Assembly: GCA_035762175.1 (NCBI GenBank)
Contig: DASTPP010000084.1
Location: 1 to 64,000, forward strand
DNA length: 64,000 bases
Direction: 5' to 3'
Source: DASTPP01 sp035762175
GTDB taxonomy: Bacteria; Myxococcota_A; Polyangia; Polyangiales; Polyangiaceae
Shown here: positions 13,526-22,817 of the stretch, one piece after another
Layout: every line of letters starts with the position of its first letter
Position numbering within the stretch: the stretch's first letter is position 1
The notes under the pieces: generated by a model
The model's input: the letters and a program-made list of their open reading frames with translations, nothing else
Database searches by the model: none
What the model was told of the DNA's origin: nothing
Program-made: the position numbers and the translations under genes

Positions 13526-13596
13526 CCACCACAATAGAGGCTTGCCTCAGGGCCTTCGCGCCTCTGCCTTCTGCCCCCCACCCGAGAGAGAGCCCC

Positions 13597-14235
13597 ATGA
13601 GCCTGCAGCTTGGCAGCACCGCCCCCGATTTCGAGCAAGAGTCGACGGCCGGCCGAATCCGCTTTTATGAGTGGGCCGGCGAAGCGTGGGTCGTGCTCTT
13701 CTCGCACCCGAAAGACTTCACGCCCGTCTGCACGACCGAGCTCGGCTACGTCGCCAAGATCAAGCCCGAGTTCGACCGCCGCGGGGTGAAGGTGCTGGCG
13801 CTGAGCGTCGACGACGTCGACTCGCACCGGCGCTGGTCGTCCGACATCGAAGAGACGCAGCGGGCGTCGCTCAACTACCCCATCCTCGCCGACGTCGACC
13901 GCAAGGTCTCGTCGCTCTACGGCATGATCCACCCCGAGGCGAGCGACACGCTCACGGTGCGCTCGGTCTTCGTCATCGACCCGAAGAAGAAGGTGCGCGC
14001 GACCTTCACCTACCCGGCGAGCACGGGCCGCAACTTCGACGAGCTCTTGCGCCTCATCGACTCGCTGCAGCTCACCGACTCGCACTCGGTCGCCACCCCC
14101 GCCAACTGGCGGGACGGCGAAGAGGTCGTGATCGTGCCCTCGCTGCAAGATCCGAAGGTCATCGCCGAGAAGTTCCCCAAGGGGTACCGCGCGCTGCGGC
14201 CCTACCTGCGCCTGACCCCGCAGCCGAACAAGTGA
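13597..14235 (+). CDS. 1-Cys peroxiredoxin (Prx6 type)
   Basis: A thiol peroxidase of 212 residues that reduces hydrogen peroxide and organic hydroperoxides. The active-site block is HPKDFTPVCTTELG (peroxidatic Cys about residue 45). No other Cys occurs in the protein, so it must be resolved by an external thiol, as in the Prx6/1-Cys class. The C-terminal dimerisation domain with TPANWRDGEEVVI and FPKGYRALRPYLR is complete. A GAGAGAG ribosome site precedes the ATG. It lies alone, divergent from the deformylase gene and convergent with the cytochrome gene. Confidence 0.96.
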   Translation: MSLQLGSTAPDFEQESTAGRIRFYEWAGEAWVVLFSHPKDFTPVCTTELGYVAKIKPEFDRRGVKVLALSVDDVDSHRRWSSDIEETQRASLNYPILADVDRKVSSLYGMIHPEASDTLTVRSVFVIDPKKKVRATFTYPASTGRNFDELLRLIDSLQLTDSHSVATPANWRDGEEVVIVPSLQDPKVIAEKFPKGYRALRPYLRLTPQPNK

Positions 14236-14359
14236 GCGCGGCCGCCGCCCGGGTCGCGGCGCCAAGGGAACGCGGCCGCCGCCGGCGTCGCGGCGCCAAG
14301 GGAACGCGGCCCCCGCCGCCGGGTCGCGGCGCCCGCGCGGCCCGCCGCGACTCGGCGGG

Positions 14360-15865
14360 TCAGGGCCGGGGCAGCGCGAGCAAGAGGCCCGACAGGCACA
14401 TCTCGTTCTCGGTGCCCCAGCCGGGCGTGAGCGGCGCGTCGAGGCCGCGCGTGTCGTAGGTGCAGCGCGTGCGCAGGCGGTCGCCCGGGCCGAGGCGCAG
14501 GGGCTCGTCGTAGAAGTACATGAGCTGCCAGTGAAAGTCCCAGCGGGGCACGTCGAGCGCGCAGACGTCGGCGCCGTCGGCGCGCTCGACGCTGGTCTCG
14601 AGCGAGAGGCCGCGCTCGTGCATATGGGGGAAGACGCCGTAAAGATCGAGGTAGGGCGCGCCCGTCGCCGCGAGGGCCTCGCCGACGTCGAGCTCCCACT
14701 CGAAGGGCGCCGAGGCCTGGCCGGGCGGCAGCGACGCCGGGGCGTCGCCGAAGATGGTACTGAGAAACAGGTCGACGTTCTCGAAGATCGCCTCGCGCTC
14801 GACCCGCTCGCTCAGGCGAAGCTTGACCGAGGTCTGCGCGCGCTGGCCGACGAGGTCGTGGTCGGCCAGGTTGTAGTGCACCTGCATGACGAGCTGCTGG
14901 CCCGCCGCGACCCGCAGGCCGAGCCCGTCGGGGTAGGTGACGGCCCCCTGCCCCGGCGCCCAGGTGACGGGGTTGCCGGCGATCGAGACCCCGTCGCCGG
15001 CGGCCGAGTAGCAGGGCCAGCCCGCGCGGTCGGGCGACTCGTCGTCGAGGGCCCGCATCAGCTCGCGGTTGGTGCGCCCGTCGTCGAAGTACCCCGGCGC
15101 GTCCGGGTCGACCGACAAGACGGCCACGTGGTGCACGATCGCGTCGTTGCCGGGCGCGACCTCGTAGCCGGTGACGAAGCGGTCGGCGGCGAGCTGCGGG
15201 TCGAGCAGAAAGCAGCGGTACTCGTCGTGGGCGTGGTCGGCGCCCCCCTCGACCCGGGGCTCGAAGTCGGGCGACCGAAACTCTTCGTAGTCGCCCGTCA
15301 TGGTCGCCGGCTCGACGGGGCGCAGGTCGGCGCGCGCCGCCCCCTCGGCCATCGCCGAATCGGCCCAGCTCGCGATCGCCGCGATCTCGCCCTCGTCGAG
15401 CCACGCCGCGTCGCGGACGGGGTTGCAGCTGCCGTCGGCGGTCGCGAGAAAGGGCGGCATGCGGCGGCCGACCACCGCCTCCTTCGAGGCGGCGGCCCAC
15501 CGCTTCGCCGAGGCGTAGTCGTCGAGCCGGAAGGGCCCGATGCCGCCCTCGCGGTGGCAGCCGACGCAGCGCTTGTAATAGACGGGCGCGACGTCCTGCC
15601 AGAACGTGAGCGACGCCACCTCGCCCCCGGGCGGCGGGGCGGCGGGCCCGCCGAGGGGCACGGGCTTCACGCTCTCGCTCTCGCCGCACGCGACCGCCCC
15701 GACGAGGCAGAGCGCCCAGCGCAGGGCCGCCTCCGCCCGCCCCCGCGCGTCGTTCCGAGGCCGGCACGAGGCCGCCGGCGCGCCGCCGCGGCCGCGCTCG
15801 CTCGCCGCATCGAATGTCGTGACCCTCGCGACCCCCGGCCGGGGGCGCAACGCTTGACGTTTCAT
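14360..15865 (-). CDS. Cytochrome c / copper type II monooxygenase-like lipoprotein
   Basis: The protein has up to 501 residues. A hydrophobic segment ending in GAVAC (about residue 60) looks like a lipobox; the 35-40 residues before it are unusually long, so the true start may be internal. A haem-binding CVGCH (about residue 97), in a planctomycete/myxobacterial type cytochrome domain with later RMPPF, is followed by a domain resembling PHM/dopamine beta-monooxygenase: HHVAVL, VMQVHYN and HMHERG are candidate copper ligands, and a late Met (NEMCLSG) fits the CuM ligand. The layout suggests an exported haem-plus-copper redox enzyme that hydroxylates an unknown substrate. It stands alone. Confidence 0.85.
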   Translation of the reverse strand: MKRQALRPRPGVARVTTFDAASERGRGGAPAASCRPRNDARGRAEAALRWALCLVGAVACGESESVKPVPLGGPAAPPPGGEVASLTFWQDVAPVYYKRCVGCHREGGIGPFRLDDYASAKRWAAASKEAVVGRRMPPFLATADGSCNPVRDAAWLDEGEIAAIASWADSAMAEGAARADLRPVEPATMTGDYEEFRSPDFEPRVEGGADHAHDEYRCFLLDPQLAADRFVTGYEVAPGNDAIVHHVAVLSVDPDAPGYFDDGRTNRELMRALDDESPDRAGWPCYSAAGDGVSIAGNPVTWAPGQGAVTYPDGLGLRVAAGQQLVMQVHYNLADHDLVGQRAQTSVKLRLSERVEREAIFENVDLFLSTIFGDAPASLPPGQASAPFEWELDVGEALAATGAPYLDLYGVFPHMHERGLSLETSVERADGADVCALDVPRWDFHWQLMYFYDEPLRLGPGDRLRTRCTYDTRGLDAPLTPGWGTENEMCLSGLLLALPRP

Positions 15866-15929
15866 GCCCCTAGATGCCCGCCCGAGCGCGGACCGTTCAC
15901 CGCCGCTCGTCCGATCGCTCGGGGCCGAA

Positions 15930-18900
15930 TCAGTCTCGCGCCTCGACGTCGGTCAGGTTGTCTTCGGGGGTGCGGTCGATGAGCTTGTTGTAGGGGTCGA
16001 TGCCGGCCCGGCGCGGCGCCTCGTCGACCACCGCCCGCACCTCGAGCTCGGGCCCGCTCGCCTTGACCTTCTGCACCCAGAGCGCCTTGCCGAGCTTCTG
16101 GCCCGGCACCCGCTCGCCGAAGACGCCGACGTCGATGAGGTCGTCGAGCGGCGCCTCGGTCATGGCGCCGCCCCCGTCGGCCCGTAGCTTCCGGGGGGCC
16201 AGCGTCAGCCGCACCTCGTACCTGCCGTCGGGCCGCTTCGTCGCCTCGGCGGCGACGGCCCGGTTCTCGAAGAAGGTCATCTCGAGAAAGAGGTCGCGCA
16301 GCACGCCCCGGTGCTCGGGGGGCGTGGCGCGCTCGAGCTCGGCGTACAGATCGGGCGCCGTCGGGTAGGGCGGGCCCCGAAAGGCCCAGCTCGCGACGAA
16401 GGCCGCGAGGGCGCCGTTCAGCCGCGCCTCGCCGATGTAGTCGCGCAGCGCGTAGAACGCGAGCGAGCCCTTCGGGTAGTGAATGTAGCGCTGGTCTTCG
16501 ACGGCGAGCAGCGGCACCTCGGCCCGGGCCTCGTCGCCGCGGCCCTCGAGGTAGCCGTCGAGCTCGCGGCGCAAGAACTTCTGCGCCGCCTCGGGGCCGA
16601 AGCGCCGCTCGATGAGGGCGAGGGCCGAGTACTCGGCGAGCGACTCGGAGAGCAGGGTCGCGCCCCGCACGTCGGCGCCGACGATCTGGTGGCCCCACCA
16701 CTGGTGGGCGAGCTCGTGGGCCGTGACGAAGTAAGCGTAATCGATGGCGTCGTCGCCCTCGTCGTGGCGATAAAGAAAGCCGATGCCCTCGGAGAAGGGT
16801 ATCGTAGTGGGCAAGGGCTGCGCGAAGAGCCGATACCGGGGGAACTCGACGACGCGAAACTGCCGAAACTGGTAGGGGCCGAAGCTCGCCCCGAAGTAGT
16901 CGAGGCCGTCCCTGGCCGCCTGCAGCATCGACGCGAGGGCGAACTCGTGGCCGGGGTGGTGGTAGATCGCGAGCTCGACGCCCTGGTGCGTCTCTCGCCG
17001 GACGGCGTAGCGGCCCGAGAGAACGGCGTACGAGCCCAGCACCGGCCGGTCGGTCGCGTAGCGGTAGCAACGCCGGCCGCCCTCGAGCCACTCGCGCTCG
17101 AGGTAGCCGGGGGCGAGGGCGGTCTGATCGGGCGCGGTGCACACGGTGGCGGCGAAGGTCACCCAATCTGCGCCCCGGCGGAGCGCGTTCTCGAGCCGCC
17201 CCGCCGGGTCGTCGGCGGGCCGCATGGGCGGCTTGGGGGCGAGGCCGTTGCGCTTGCGCGCGTCGTCTCCGGCGAGCTCGGCTGCCGGGTCGTAGCCGAA
17301 GCCGGGCAGGTAGTTCGAGCTCATGAACGAGCCGTTCTCGGCCACGTCGTTGTTGAACGCATCATTCGGAAAGCCGCGCGGCTCGAAGCGCCCGGCGAAG
17401 TTGACGCGCAGCGACTCGCCGGGGGCGAGCGGGCGGGCGAGCCGGTAGATGCGCACGCCCTGGGCCGTGTCGTCGCGCTCGAGGGCGGCCTCGCGGTCGA
17501 AGTCGAGCGCGTCGAGCGCGACGCCGGTGTTCGACGCGGCCTCGTAGCGGTCGAGCGGCCGCGGCAGCGCGTCGGGCAGGCGCACGTAGAGCGTGTCGAT
17601 GGGCGCGCCGTGGCGGTTGACGGCCGTCAACGCGCCGCGCCAGGCGGCCGCGCGCCGCTCGGGGAAGAAGTCGTGCCGGAGCTCGACCCCGGTGACGCGC
17701 GGCTGCGGCAGCCCGTCGTAGCGCTTGTACTCGCGCTCGAGCCCGGCGACGCGCCGCTCGGCGGCGCGCACCTCGGTGAAGGCGTTGAGCACGTCGGCGT
17801 TGTAATAGAAGTACCCCCCCCACGCCGTCGCCGAGAGCGCGAGCGCCGCGGCCGCCGCCCACCCGCCCTGCCGCAGCCTCGCGCCCGCCCGCCGCGCCCG
17901 CTCGCCCCGGCGCCCCGCCGCGCCGCGCGCGAGAAAGAGGCAGCCCGCGACCGCCACCAGCCCCGCGACCGAGAGGCCGTAGGCCTGTTGCGTCACGAGC
18001 CGCGGCAGGTAGGGCCCCCAGCCGTTCAGGTCGGAATACGTGTAGCCGGGCTCGACCCCGATCTGGTAGAGGCGGTGGTCGAAGCCGAACGAGCTCGCGA
18101 CCTGCACGAGCACGTAGTACGCGACGAGCGCGAGGTGGCCGACGAACTTGCGGTCGACGAGCGCGTGCACCCCGAGCGCCAGGAGGGCCAGCGAGACCGC
18201 CGTCGGCAGGGCGACGAGCCCCAGCACCTGCGCGTAGAGCCAGGGCTGCAGGTCGAAGTGGCCCTGCGCCAGCTGGCTCGCCATCGCGCCGAGCGCCATG
18301 ACGACGAGCAGCGCCGCCATCGCGAGCGAGAGCGCCGCCGCCTTGGCGCCGAAGGTCACCCACGACGGCGCCGGCAGCGCGTCGTGAATCGGGGCGGCCC
18401 GCAGCTGGCGCTCGCGGAAGACGAGCTCGCCGCCGTAGAGCGTGGCAATGACCACCAAGATGAGGTGCGACGTCTCGCCCACGAGCGGGGCCAGCGTCGC
18501 GGTCACGGGCCAGGTGACCGAGTCGACCCGGTGCATCCGGAACCACGAGGCCATGACCAGGTTGGTCACGCAGATGAACGAGATGGCGAGAAAGGGCGCC
18601 TCGCGCACGATCGAGCGGAGGTGCAGGCGCAGCGCCGCCGCGAACATCGCGAGGCGCGCGGCCCCGTCGTGCCGCACCGCGGGCTCGACCTCGGGCCGGG
18701 CCGCGGGCGGGGCGTCGGGCGACCGCGGGCGGGCGGCGGGGCGGGGGCCCGCCGCCAGGCGCAGGCGAAAGGTCGCCGACACGAGCGCGAAGAGCGCGCC
18801 CGCGACCGCCAGCCAGATCAGCCGGTTCTCGAGCAGCAGGCCCGCGAAGGGCACGACCCGGGCGTTCTTCTCGGCGACGCTCCAGTAGCGGGTGGCGACG

Positions 18901-19550
18901 CCGATGGTGGTCAGCGCGAAGGGGTCGGAGAGCGCCGCCGGGCCCAGCGCGTCGAGATCGCCGGTGAGCTCGCGCGTGATCTGCCAGGCCACGAGCAAGA
19001 CCGTGCCGGTGACGTACACGGCGAGGGGCTTGCGCGTCAGCGCGCCGACGGCGAAGAGCAGGGCGCTGACGAAGAGCAGGTTCGGCAGCGCGACGACCAA
19101 GAACGGCTGCACGACGTGCCAGGGCCGCACCGGGCCGAGCGCGTCGGCCGGCACCCAGGGCATCAGCGAGCCGACCAGCAGGCCGAGCGGCAGGCCGGCG
19201 TAGATCACGAGCATCGCCGCGAGCGAGCCGAGAAAGCGCCCCCCGAGGTAGTCGGCCTTGCGCACGCGCGTCGTGAAGAGCAACTCTTGCGCCCCCACCT
19301 GCGCGTCGCGCAAGACGGCGGTGCCGGCGATCGCCGTGGTGATGGCCTGCCCGACCGCCGTCAGGCCGCCCATCGCGGTCGCGATGACGAGCGGCGCGTT
19401 CCGGTGAATGGCGCCCGCGGCCCCGAATTTCAAGGCCGCCTCGGACGCCACCGACCAGAACGCCAGCAAGAAGATGGTCGCGAAGAAGAGCCAGGTGAGC
19501 GGCCGGCGAAGCCAGTAGGCGAGCTCGAAGCCGAAGACGGCGCGCAGCAT
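15930..19550 (-). CDS. ABC-2 permease fused to an M1-family metallopeptidase
   Basis: The 1206-residue protein has two sets of membrane helices (about 15-270 and 310-540) typical of ABC-2 permeases. These are followed by a periplasmic M1 aminopeptidase-like domain with the zinc site HELAHQWWGH (about residue 938) and the third ligand Glu in LSESLAEYSAL. This permease/M1 fusion is a known family always paired with an ABC ATPase. It is thought to be exported-peptide or membrane-protein related, but the substrate is undefined. The ATPase gene ends four bases upstream, so the two form one operon. All zinc ligands are intact, so the peptidase could be active. Confidence 0.95.
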   Translation of the reverse strand: MLRAVFGFELAYWLRRPLTWLFFATIFLLAFWSVASEAALKFGAAGAIHRNAPLVIATAMGGLTAVGQAITTAIAGTAVLRDAQVGAQELLFTTRVRKADYLGGRFLGSLAAMLVIYAGLPLGLLVGSLMPWVPADALGPVRPWHVVQPFLVVALPNLLFVSALLFAVGALTRKPLAVYVTGTVLLVAWQITRELTGDLDALGPAALSDPFALTTIGVATRYWSVAEKNARVVPFAGLLLENRLIWLAVAGALFALVSATFRLRLAAGPRPAARPRSPDAPPAARPEVEPAVRHDGAARLAMFAAALRLHLRSIVREAPFLAISFICVTNLVMASWFRMHRVDSVTWPVTATLAPLVGETSHLILVVIATLYGGELVFRERQLRAAPIHDALPAPSWVTFGAKAAALSLAMAALLVVMALGAMASQLAQGHFDLQPWLYAQVLGLVALPTAVSLALLALGVHALVDRKFVGHLALVAYYVLVQVASSFGFDHRLYQIGVEPGYTYSDLNGWGPYLPRLVTQQAYGLSVAGLVAVAGCLFLARGAAGRRGERARRAGARLRQGGWAAAAALALSATAWGGYFYYNADVLNAFTEVRAAERRVAGLEREYKRYDGLPQPRVTGVELRHDFFPERRAAAWRGALTAVNRHGAPIDTLYVRLPDALPRPLDRYEAASNTGVALDALDFDREAALERDDTAQGVRIYRLARPLAPGESLRVNFAGRFEPRGFPNDAFNNDVAENGSFMSSNYLPGFGYDPAAELAGDDARKRNGLAPKPPMRPADDPAGRLENALRRGADWVTFAATVCTAPDQTALAPGYLEREWLEGGRRCYRYATDRPVLGSYAVLSGRYAVRRETHQGVELAIYHHPGHEFALASMLQAARDGLDYFGASFGPYQFRQFRVVEFPRYRLFAQPLPTTIPFSEGIGFLYRHDEGDDAIDYAYFVTAHELAHQWWGHQIVGADVRGATLLSESLAEYSALALIERRFGPEAAQKFLRRELDGYLEGRGDEARAEVPLLAVEDQRYIHYPKGSLAFYALRDYIGEARLNGALAAFVASWAFRGPPYPTAPDLYAELERATPPEHRGVLRDLFLEMTFFENRAVAAEATKRPDGRYEVRLTLAPRKLRADGGGAMTEAPLDDLIDVGVFGERVPGQKLGKALWVQKVKASGPELEVRAVVDEAPRRAGIDPYNKLIDRTPEDNLTDVEARD

Positions 19551-19554
19551 CGGC

Positions 19555-20439
19555 TCAGCCCTCGCCGAGCGCCGCCGCGCCGACCCGGTGAAAGTAGACG
19601 TCTTCGAGGGCCGGCTCGACCGCCACGAACCCCTCGCCCGGCGCCGCCTCGCTATAAACCGTGATGACCGGGTCGCCGCCCACCAGCCGCGTCGCGATGA
19701 CCTCGAAGCGCCGGCGGTAGTCGCCGAGCTCGGCCTTGCGCACGCGCTTGCGGAAGAGCCGCCCGCGCACCTCGTCGAGCACCGCCGCCGGGTCGCCCTC
19801 GAGCACGACGCGGCCGCCGTTCAAGATGGCCATGCGGCGGCACAGCTCGCGCACGTCCTCGACCAGGTGCGTCGACAAGATGACGATGACGTCCTCGCCG
19901 ATCTCGGCCAAGAGGTTCAAGAAGCGGTGGCGCTCGGTCGGGTCGAGCCCGGCCGTGGGCTCGTCGACGATGAGCAGCTTGGGCCGGCCGGCGAGCGCGA
20001 TGGCGATGCCGAGCCGCTGCTTCATGCCGCCCGAGAAGCCGCCGACGGCCTTGTGGCGGGCGCCCCAGAGGTTGGTCTGGTGCAAGAGCGCCGCCACCAG
20101 CTCGCGCCGCTCGCCCCGCGCGGTCACGCCCTTGAGCGCGGCGAAGTAGTCGAGCACGGCCTCGGCGGGCAGGTTGGGGTAGAGCCCGAACTCTTGGGGC
20201 AGGTAGCCGAGCAGCTTGCGCACCTCGGCGGGCCGGGCGAGCACGTCGAGCCCGCCGAGCCGGATGGCGCCCGCGTCGGGCGCCTGCAGCGTCGCGATCG
20301 TGCGCATCAGGGTCGACTTGCCGGCGCCGTTGGGCCCGAGCAGCCCGAACATGCCGGGCGGAATGCGCAGCGTGACCTCGTCGAGGGCGCGCCGGCCCGG
20401 CCCGTAGCTCTTGGTGAGTTTGTCGATTCGTAGCTCCAT
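19555..20439 (-). CDS. ABC transporter ATP-binding protein
   Basis: The 294-residue ATPase is the partner of the permease/M1 fusion immediately downstream. Walker A is GPNGAGKST, the Q-loop region is YLPQEFGLYPN, the signature is FSGGMKQRLGIA, Walker B is LLIVDEPTAGLD and the H-loop is STHLVED. The C-terminal extension of about 80 residues is typical of ABC-2 ATPases. The ATG at 20439 opens the conserved MELRIDKLTKSYG; frames extending upstream run through the operator region and are not supported. Two palindromes about 140-200 bp upstream probably regulate the operon. Confidence 0.95.
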   Translation of the reverse strand: MELRIDKLTKSYGPGRRALDEVTLRIPPGMFGLLGPNGAGKSTLMRTIATLQAPDAGAIRLGGLDVLARPAEVRKLLGYLPQEFGLYPNLPAEAVLDYFAALKGVTARGERRELVAALLHQTNLWGARHKAVGGFSGGMKQRLGIAIALAGRPKLLIVDEPTAGLDPTERHRFLNLLAEIGEDVIVILSTHLVEDVRELCRRMAILNGGRVVLEGDPAAVLDEVRGRLFRKRVRKAELGDYRRRFEVIATRLVGGDPVITVYSEAAPGEGFVAVEPALEDVYFHRVGAAALGEG

Positions 20440-20577
20440 CGTTGCTCTCGCTCGCTCTGCCCATGCCGTCGGCCGAGGCCGGGCCCGGGCCCCGGGCGGG
20501 CCGCGCCGGCGACGCACGCGCGCCCCGGGCCCGCGCTCCGGCGATGCGTAGTTCGAAGCACGCTCGGCCGTAAATTC

Positions 20578-20600
20578 AATGTTTCGGCGACTGAAACATT
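20578..20600. promoter_or_regulatory. Palindromic operator 1 upstream of the ABC operon
   Basis: AATGTTTC (20578-20585) and GAAACATT (20593-20600) form an 8-bp inverted repeat around seven bases. It shares the TGTTTC/GAAACA arms of operator 2, whose centre is 45 bp away. TetR-family regulators often bind sites of this shape; the binder is unknown. Confidence 0.65.
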
Positions 20601-20624
20601 CGCCCCCGCGCGCGGCGGGGCCCA

Positions 20625-20643
20625 TGTTTCAACGGTTGAAACA
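20625..20643. promoter_or_regulatory. Palindromic operator 2 upstream of the ABC operon
   Basis: TGTTTCAACGGTTGAAACA is a perfect 19-bp palindrome around a central G. Together with operator 1 it gives a pair of near-identical sites in the gap between the acyltransferase gene's end and the ABC ATPase gene, both transcribed leftwards. Confidence 0.7.
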
Positions 20644-20765
20644 AATTGACTTGGCGGCCGACGACGAGCGGCGGGGGCGCCTGGCGCGCGGCGGGCGGCC
20701 TGCGGTCGCAGCCGCCGGCGAGCTCGGGGGGCCCGCCGGGCGCGCCAGGTCGCCCGCCGCTCGGC

Positions 20766-21380
20766 TCAGGGCGCCTTGGCTTCTTCTTCGCGCAGGCGGA
20801 TCGGGCCGACCTTCCGAGGGTCCTTCGCCATCGCGGCCGCGTTCGGCCCATAATGCGCGCGGATGCGATCCATGTCGGCGCGGACGTCGCCCGTCATCGC
20901 GAGGGGCGGCCCGACGCCGCCGGTCTTCGTGCTGTAGTCGAGAAAGCCCGGCATGACCGGCACGTTCGCGCCGATCGCGATGCGGTAGAAGCCAGACTTC
21001 CAGTAGTCGGTGTAGCCGCGCGTGCCCTCGGGCGGAATGAAGAGGAAAAGCTCGTCGGCCCGGGCGAAGGCCTCGACCATCTGCCCCACCATGCCGTTCG
21101 CCTTCGAGCGGTCGATGAGGACGCCGCCCGCCCCCCGCACCAGGGGGCCGAGCACGCCCCGGCCCCACGAGTCTTTCACCATCCACGAGATGGGGAGGCC
21201 GACCGACTGCGCGAGCAAGAGCAAGAGCACGCCGTCCATGTTGTCGGTGTGCGGGAAGGCCAAACAGACCCCCTGCTTCACCGCCGGCACTTCGCCGACG
21301 TAGCGCCAGCCGCCCAGCGCCGCGAGCGCCGCCCGGGCGAGGCGCGCGCGCACCCTCTTCGAGTCAGCCTGCGAGACCAT
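20766..21380 (-). CDS. PlsC-type lysophospholipid acyltransferase family protein
   Basis: The 204-residue protein shows the acyltransferase HX4D motif (HTDNMD, about residue 43) and PEGTR (about residue 123), with YWKSGFYRIA and VPVMPGFLDY between and after. The family transfers acyl chains to lysophosphatidic acid or similar acceptors at the inner membrane, and this short form resembles uncharacterised bacterial 1-acylglycerol-3-phosphate acyltransferase-like proteins. The ATG at 21380 is chosen because upstream sequence is repetitive and not protein-like. It is transcribed leftwards towards the operator pair and ABC operon, but a gap of more than 320 bp argues against one operon. Confidence 0.88.
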   Translation of the reverse strand: MVSQADSKRVRARLARAALAALGGWRYVGEVPAVKQGVCLAFPHTDNMDGVLLLLLAQSVGLPISWMVKDSWGRGVLGPLVRGAGGVLIDRSKANGMVGQMVEAFARADELFLFIPPEGTRGYTDYWKSGFYRIAIGANVPVMPGFLDYSTKTGGVGPPLAMTGDVRADMDRIRAHYGPNAAAMAKDPRKVGPIRLREEEAKAP

Positions 21381-21496
21381 AGGGGCCGAGACTATGCCCC
21401 AGCCCCCGCGCGGCGGGCTCGGCTTTCGGCAGCGAGCCTCGCCGAGCGCCCCCGCGGAGCGGAAAAACCGGCCTCGGCGCGCCTCGCGGACCCGCC

Positions 21497-21605
21497 GACG
21501 ACGGCACGCCCGGCTCGCGGGCCCGCCGACGATGGCACGCCCGGCTCGCAGGCACGCCCGGCTCACGGGCCCGTCGATGGCACGCCCGGATCGCGGGCCC
21601 GCGAC
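21497..21605. repeat. Imperfect tandem repeats, unit about 25-31 bp
   Basis: Four degenerate units share GGCACGCCCGG followed by CTCGCGGGCCCG, in the 398-bp gap between the divergent acyltransferase and DUF481-type genes. Unit length varies (about 31, 23, 25 and 27 bp). Nothing else is recognised in the gap except the ribosome site of the downstream gene. Confidence 0.55.
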
Positions 21606-21778
21606 GCGGGGCATGGCGGGGCTTGGCAGAGCGACGTCAGCCGCCGGCCCCCCGGAGCCGCTCGCCCTCGCTCCCGCGTCGGCCGCCAGCTTTTTGGGCC
21701 GCCCCGCCCTCCCCTGATAACGTCGCGCGGCGCGCGCCGGCGCCCCGTGCGGCGACCCCTTGCGCGCAACGAGGAGCC

Positions 21779-22714
21779 ATGAAGCGTACTCTGCGGGCGT
21801 CGCTCGCCGCCCTCGCGCTCGCCGCGCCTTCGGCGGCGTCGGCGCAAGACGCGCCCCCCGTGCCGGCGAGCACCGTCAAGGACGAGAAGGCCACGACGGG
21901 CGAGACGAACGTCGCGTCCGACAAGGCCGCGGCGATGGACGCGAAGGGCCTCCGGGAGGGCAAGGACGCAACCGAGCTCGCGGTCGCGGCCGGCACCTTG
22001 GTCAGCACCGGCAACGCGCGGCTCTGGGCCGTGACGTCGAGCGGCAAGTTCCGCCTGCGGCGCGGCGAGGACCAGGTCTCGGCGGCGGCCGCCTTCAACT
22101 ACGCGCGCGCGGCCGCGCCCCCCGACGGGCCCATGCGCACGTCGGTCGAGAACGTGCAGGGCCTCGCCCGCTACGACCGCTTCCTCGGCGACGTCGCGCT
22201 CTTTCTGCAGGCGCAGGGCCGCCGAAACCGCTTCCAGGGCCTCGATTTGCGCCTCAACGTCGACCCGGGCGTGGGCTACTACTTCGTCAACCAGCAAGAC
22301 ACGCTGCTCTGGGTCGAGGCCGGCTACGACCTGCTCTTCGACGTCCGGCGCGAAGAGGCGCGCGTGCCGCTCGACGCCGCCGGCCAGCCCGTCCCCGGCG
22401 CGCCCCTGCTCGACCAGACGCAGACCGTGCACTCGGCCCGGCTCTTCGCCGGCTACGAGCTCGCCCTCGACACGGGCTTCAAGCTCTCGGCCGGGCTCGA
22501 GTACCTGCAGGGCCTCGCCGCCACCGGCAGGCAGCCCGGGCAGAGCGCGACCGAGATCTACCGCCTCAACGGCTCGATCGCGGCGCAGGCGAAGATTCAA
22601 GGCAACCTGTCGATGTCGCTCGCCTTCACCGGCCGCTACGACAACGGCGCGCTGCCCGGCAAAGAGAAGCTCGATACCATCACGAGCGCGAACCTCGTCT
22701 ACACCCTGCTCTGA
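21779..22714 (+). CDS. DUF481/YdiY-like outer-membrane protein
   Basis: The 311-residue protein begins with a clear signal peptide (cleavage after SAASA). After a variable Ala/Lys/Asp-rich linker it has alternating beta-strands typical of a 12-14-strand outer-membrane barrel of the DUF481 type, with repeated patterns such as DVALFLQAQGRRNRFQGLDL and NVDPGVGYYF. It ends in aromatic/Leu residues (ANLVYTLL), consistent with outer-membrane insertion. Function is unknown. GAGGAG precedes the ATG. It is convergent with the CapA-type gene across a repeat-rich gap. Confidence 0.8.
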   Translation: MKRTLRASLAALALAAPSAASAQDAPPVPASTVKDEKATTGETNVASDKAAAMDAKGLREGKDATELAVAAGTLVSTGNARLWAVTSSGKFRLRRGEDQVSAAAAFNYARAAAPPDGPMRTSVENVQGLARYDRFLGDVALFLQAQGRRNRFQGLDLRLNVDPGVGYYFVNQQDTLLWVEAGYDLLFDVRREEARVPLDAAGQPVPGAPLLDQTQTVHSARLFAGYELALDTGFKLSAGLEYLQGLAATGRQPGQSATEIYRLNGSIAAQAKIQGNLSMSLAFTGRYDNGALPGKEKLDTITSANLVYTLL

Positions 22715-22817
22715 TACCAACCACGTTGGACGCGGCCAAGACGTCGGCGGGGCGCGGCGGGCTGCCCCTTGGCACCGAAGACAAAGTTCGGGCCACCGAA
22801 CTCAAAAAAAACGCGGA

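Noticed and set aside
14236..14359. Terminator between the peroxiredoxin and cytochrome genes
   Set aside because: The repeated GGTCGCGGCGCC-like phrases are GC-rich direct repeats without a hairpin and T-run.
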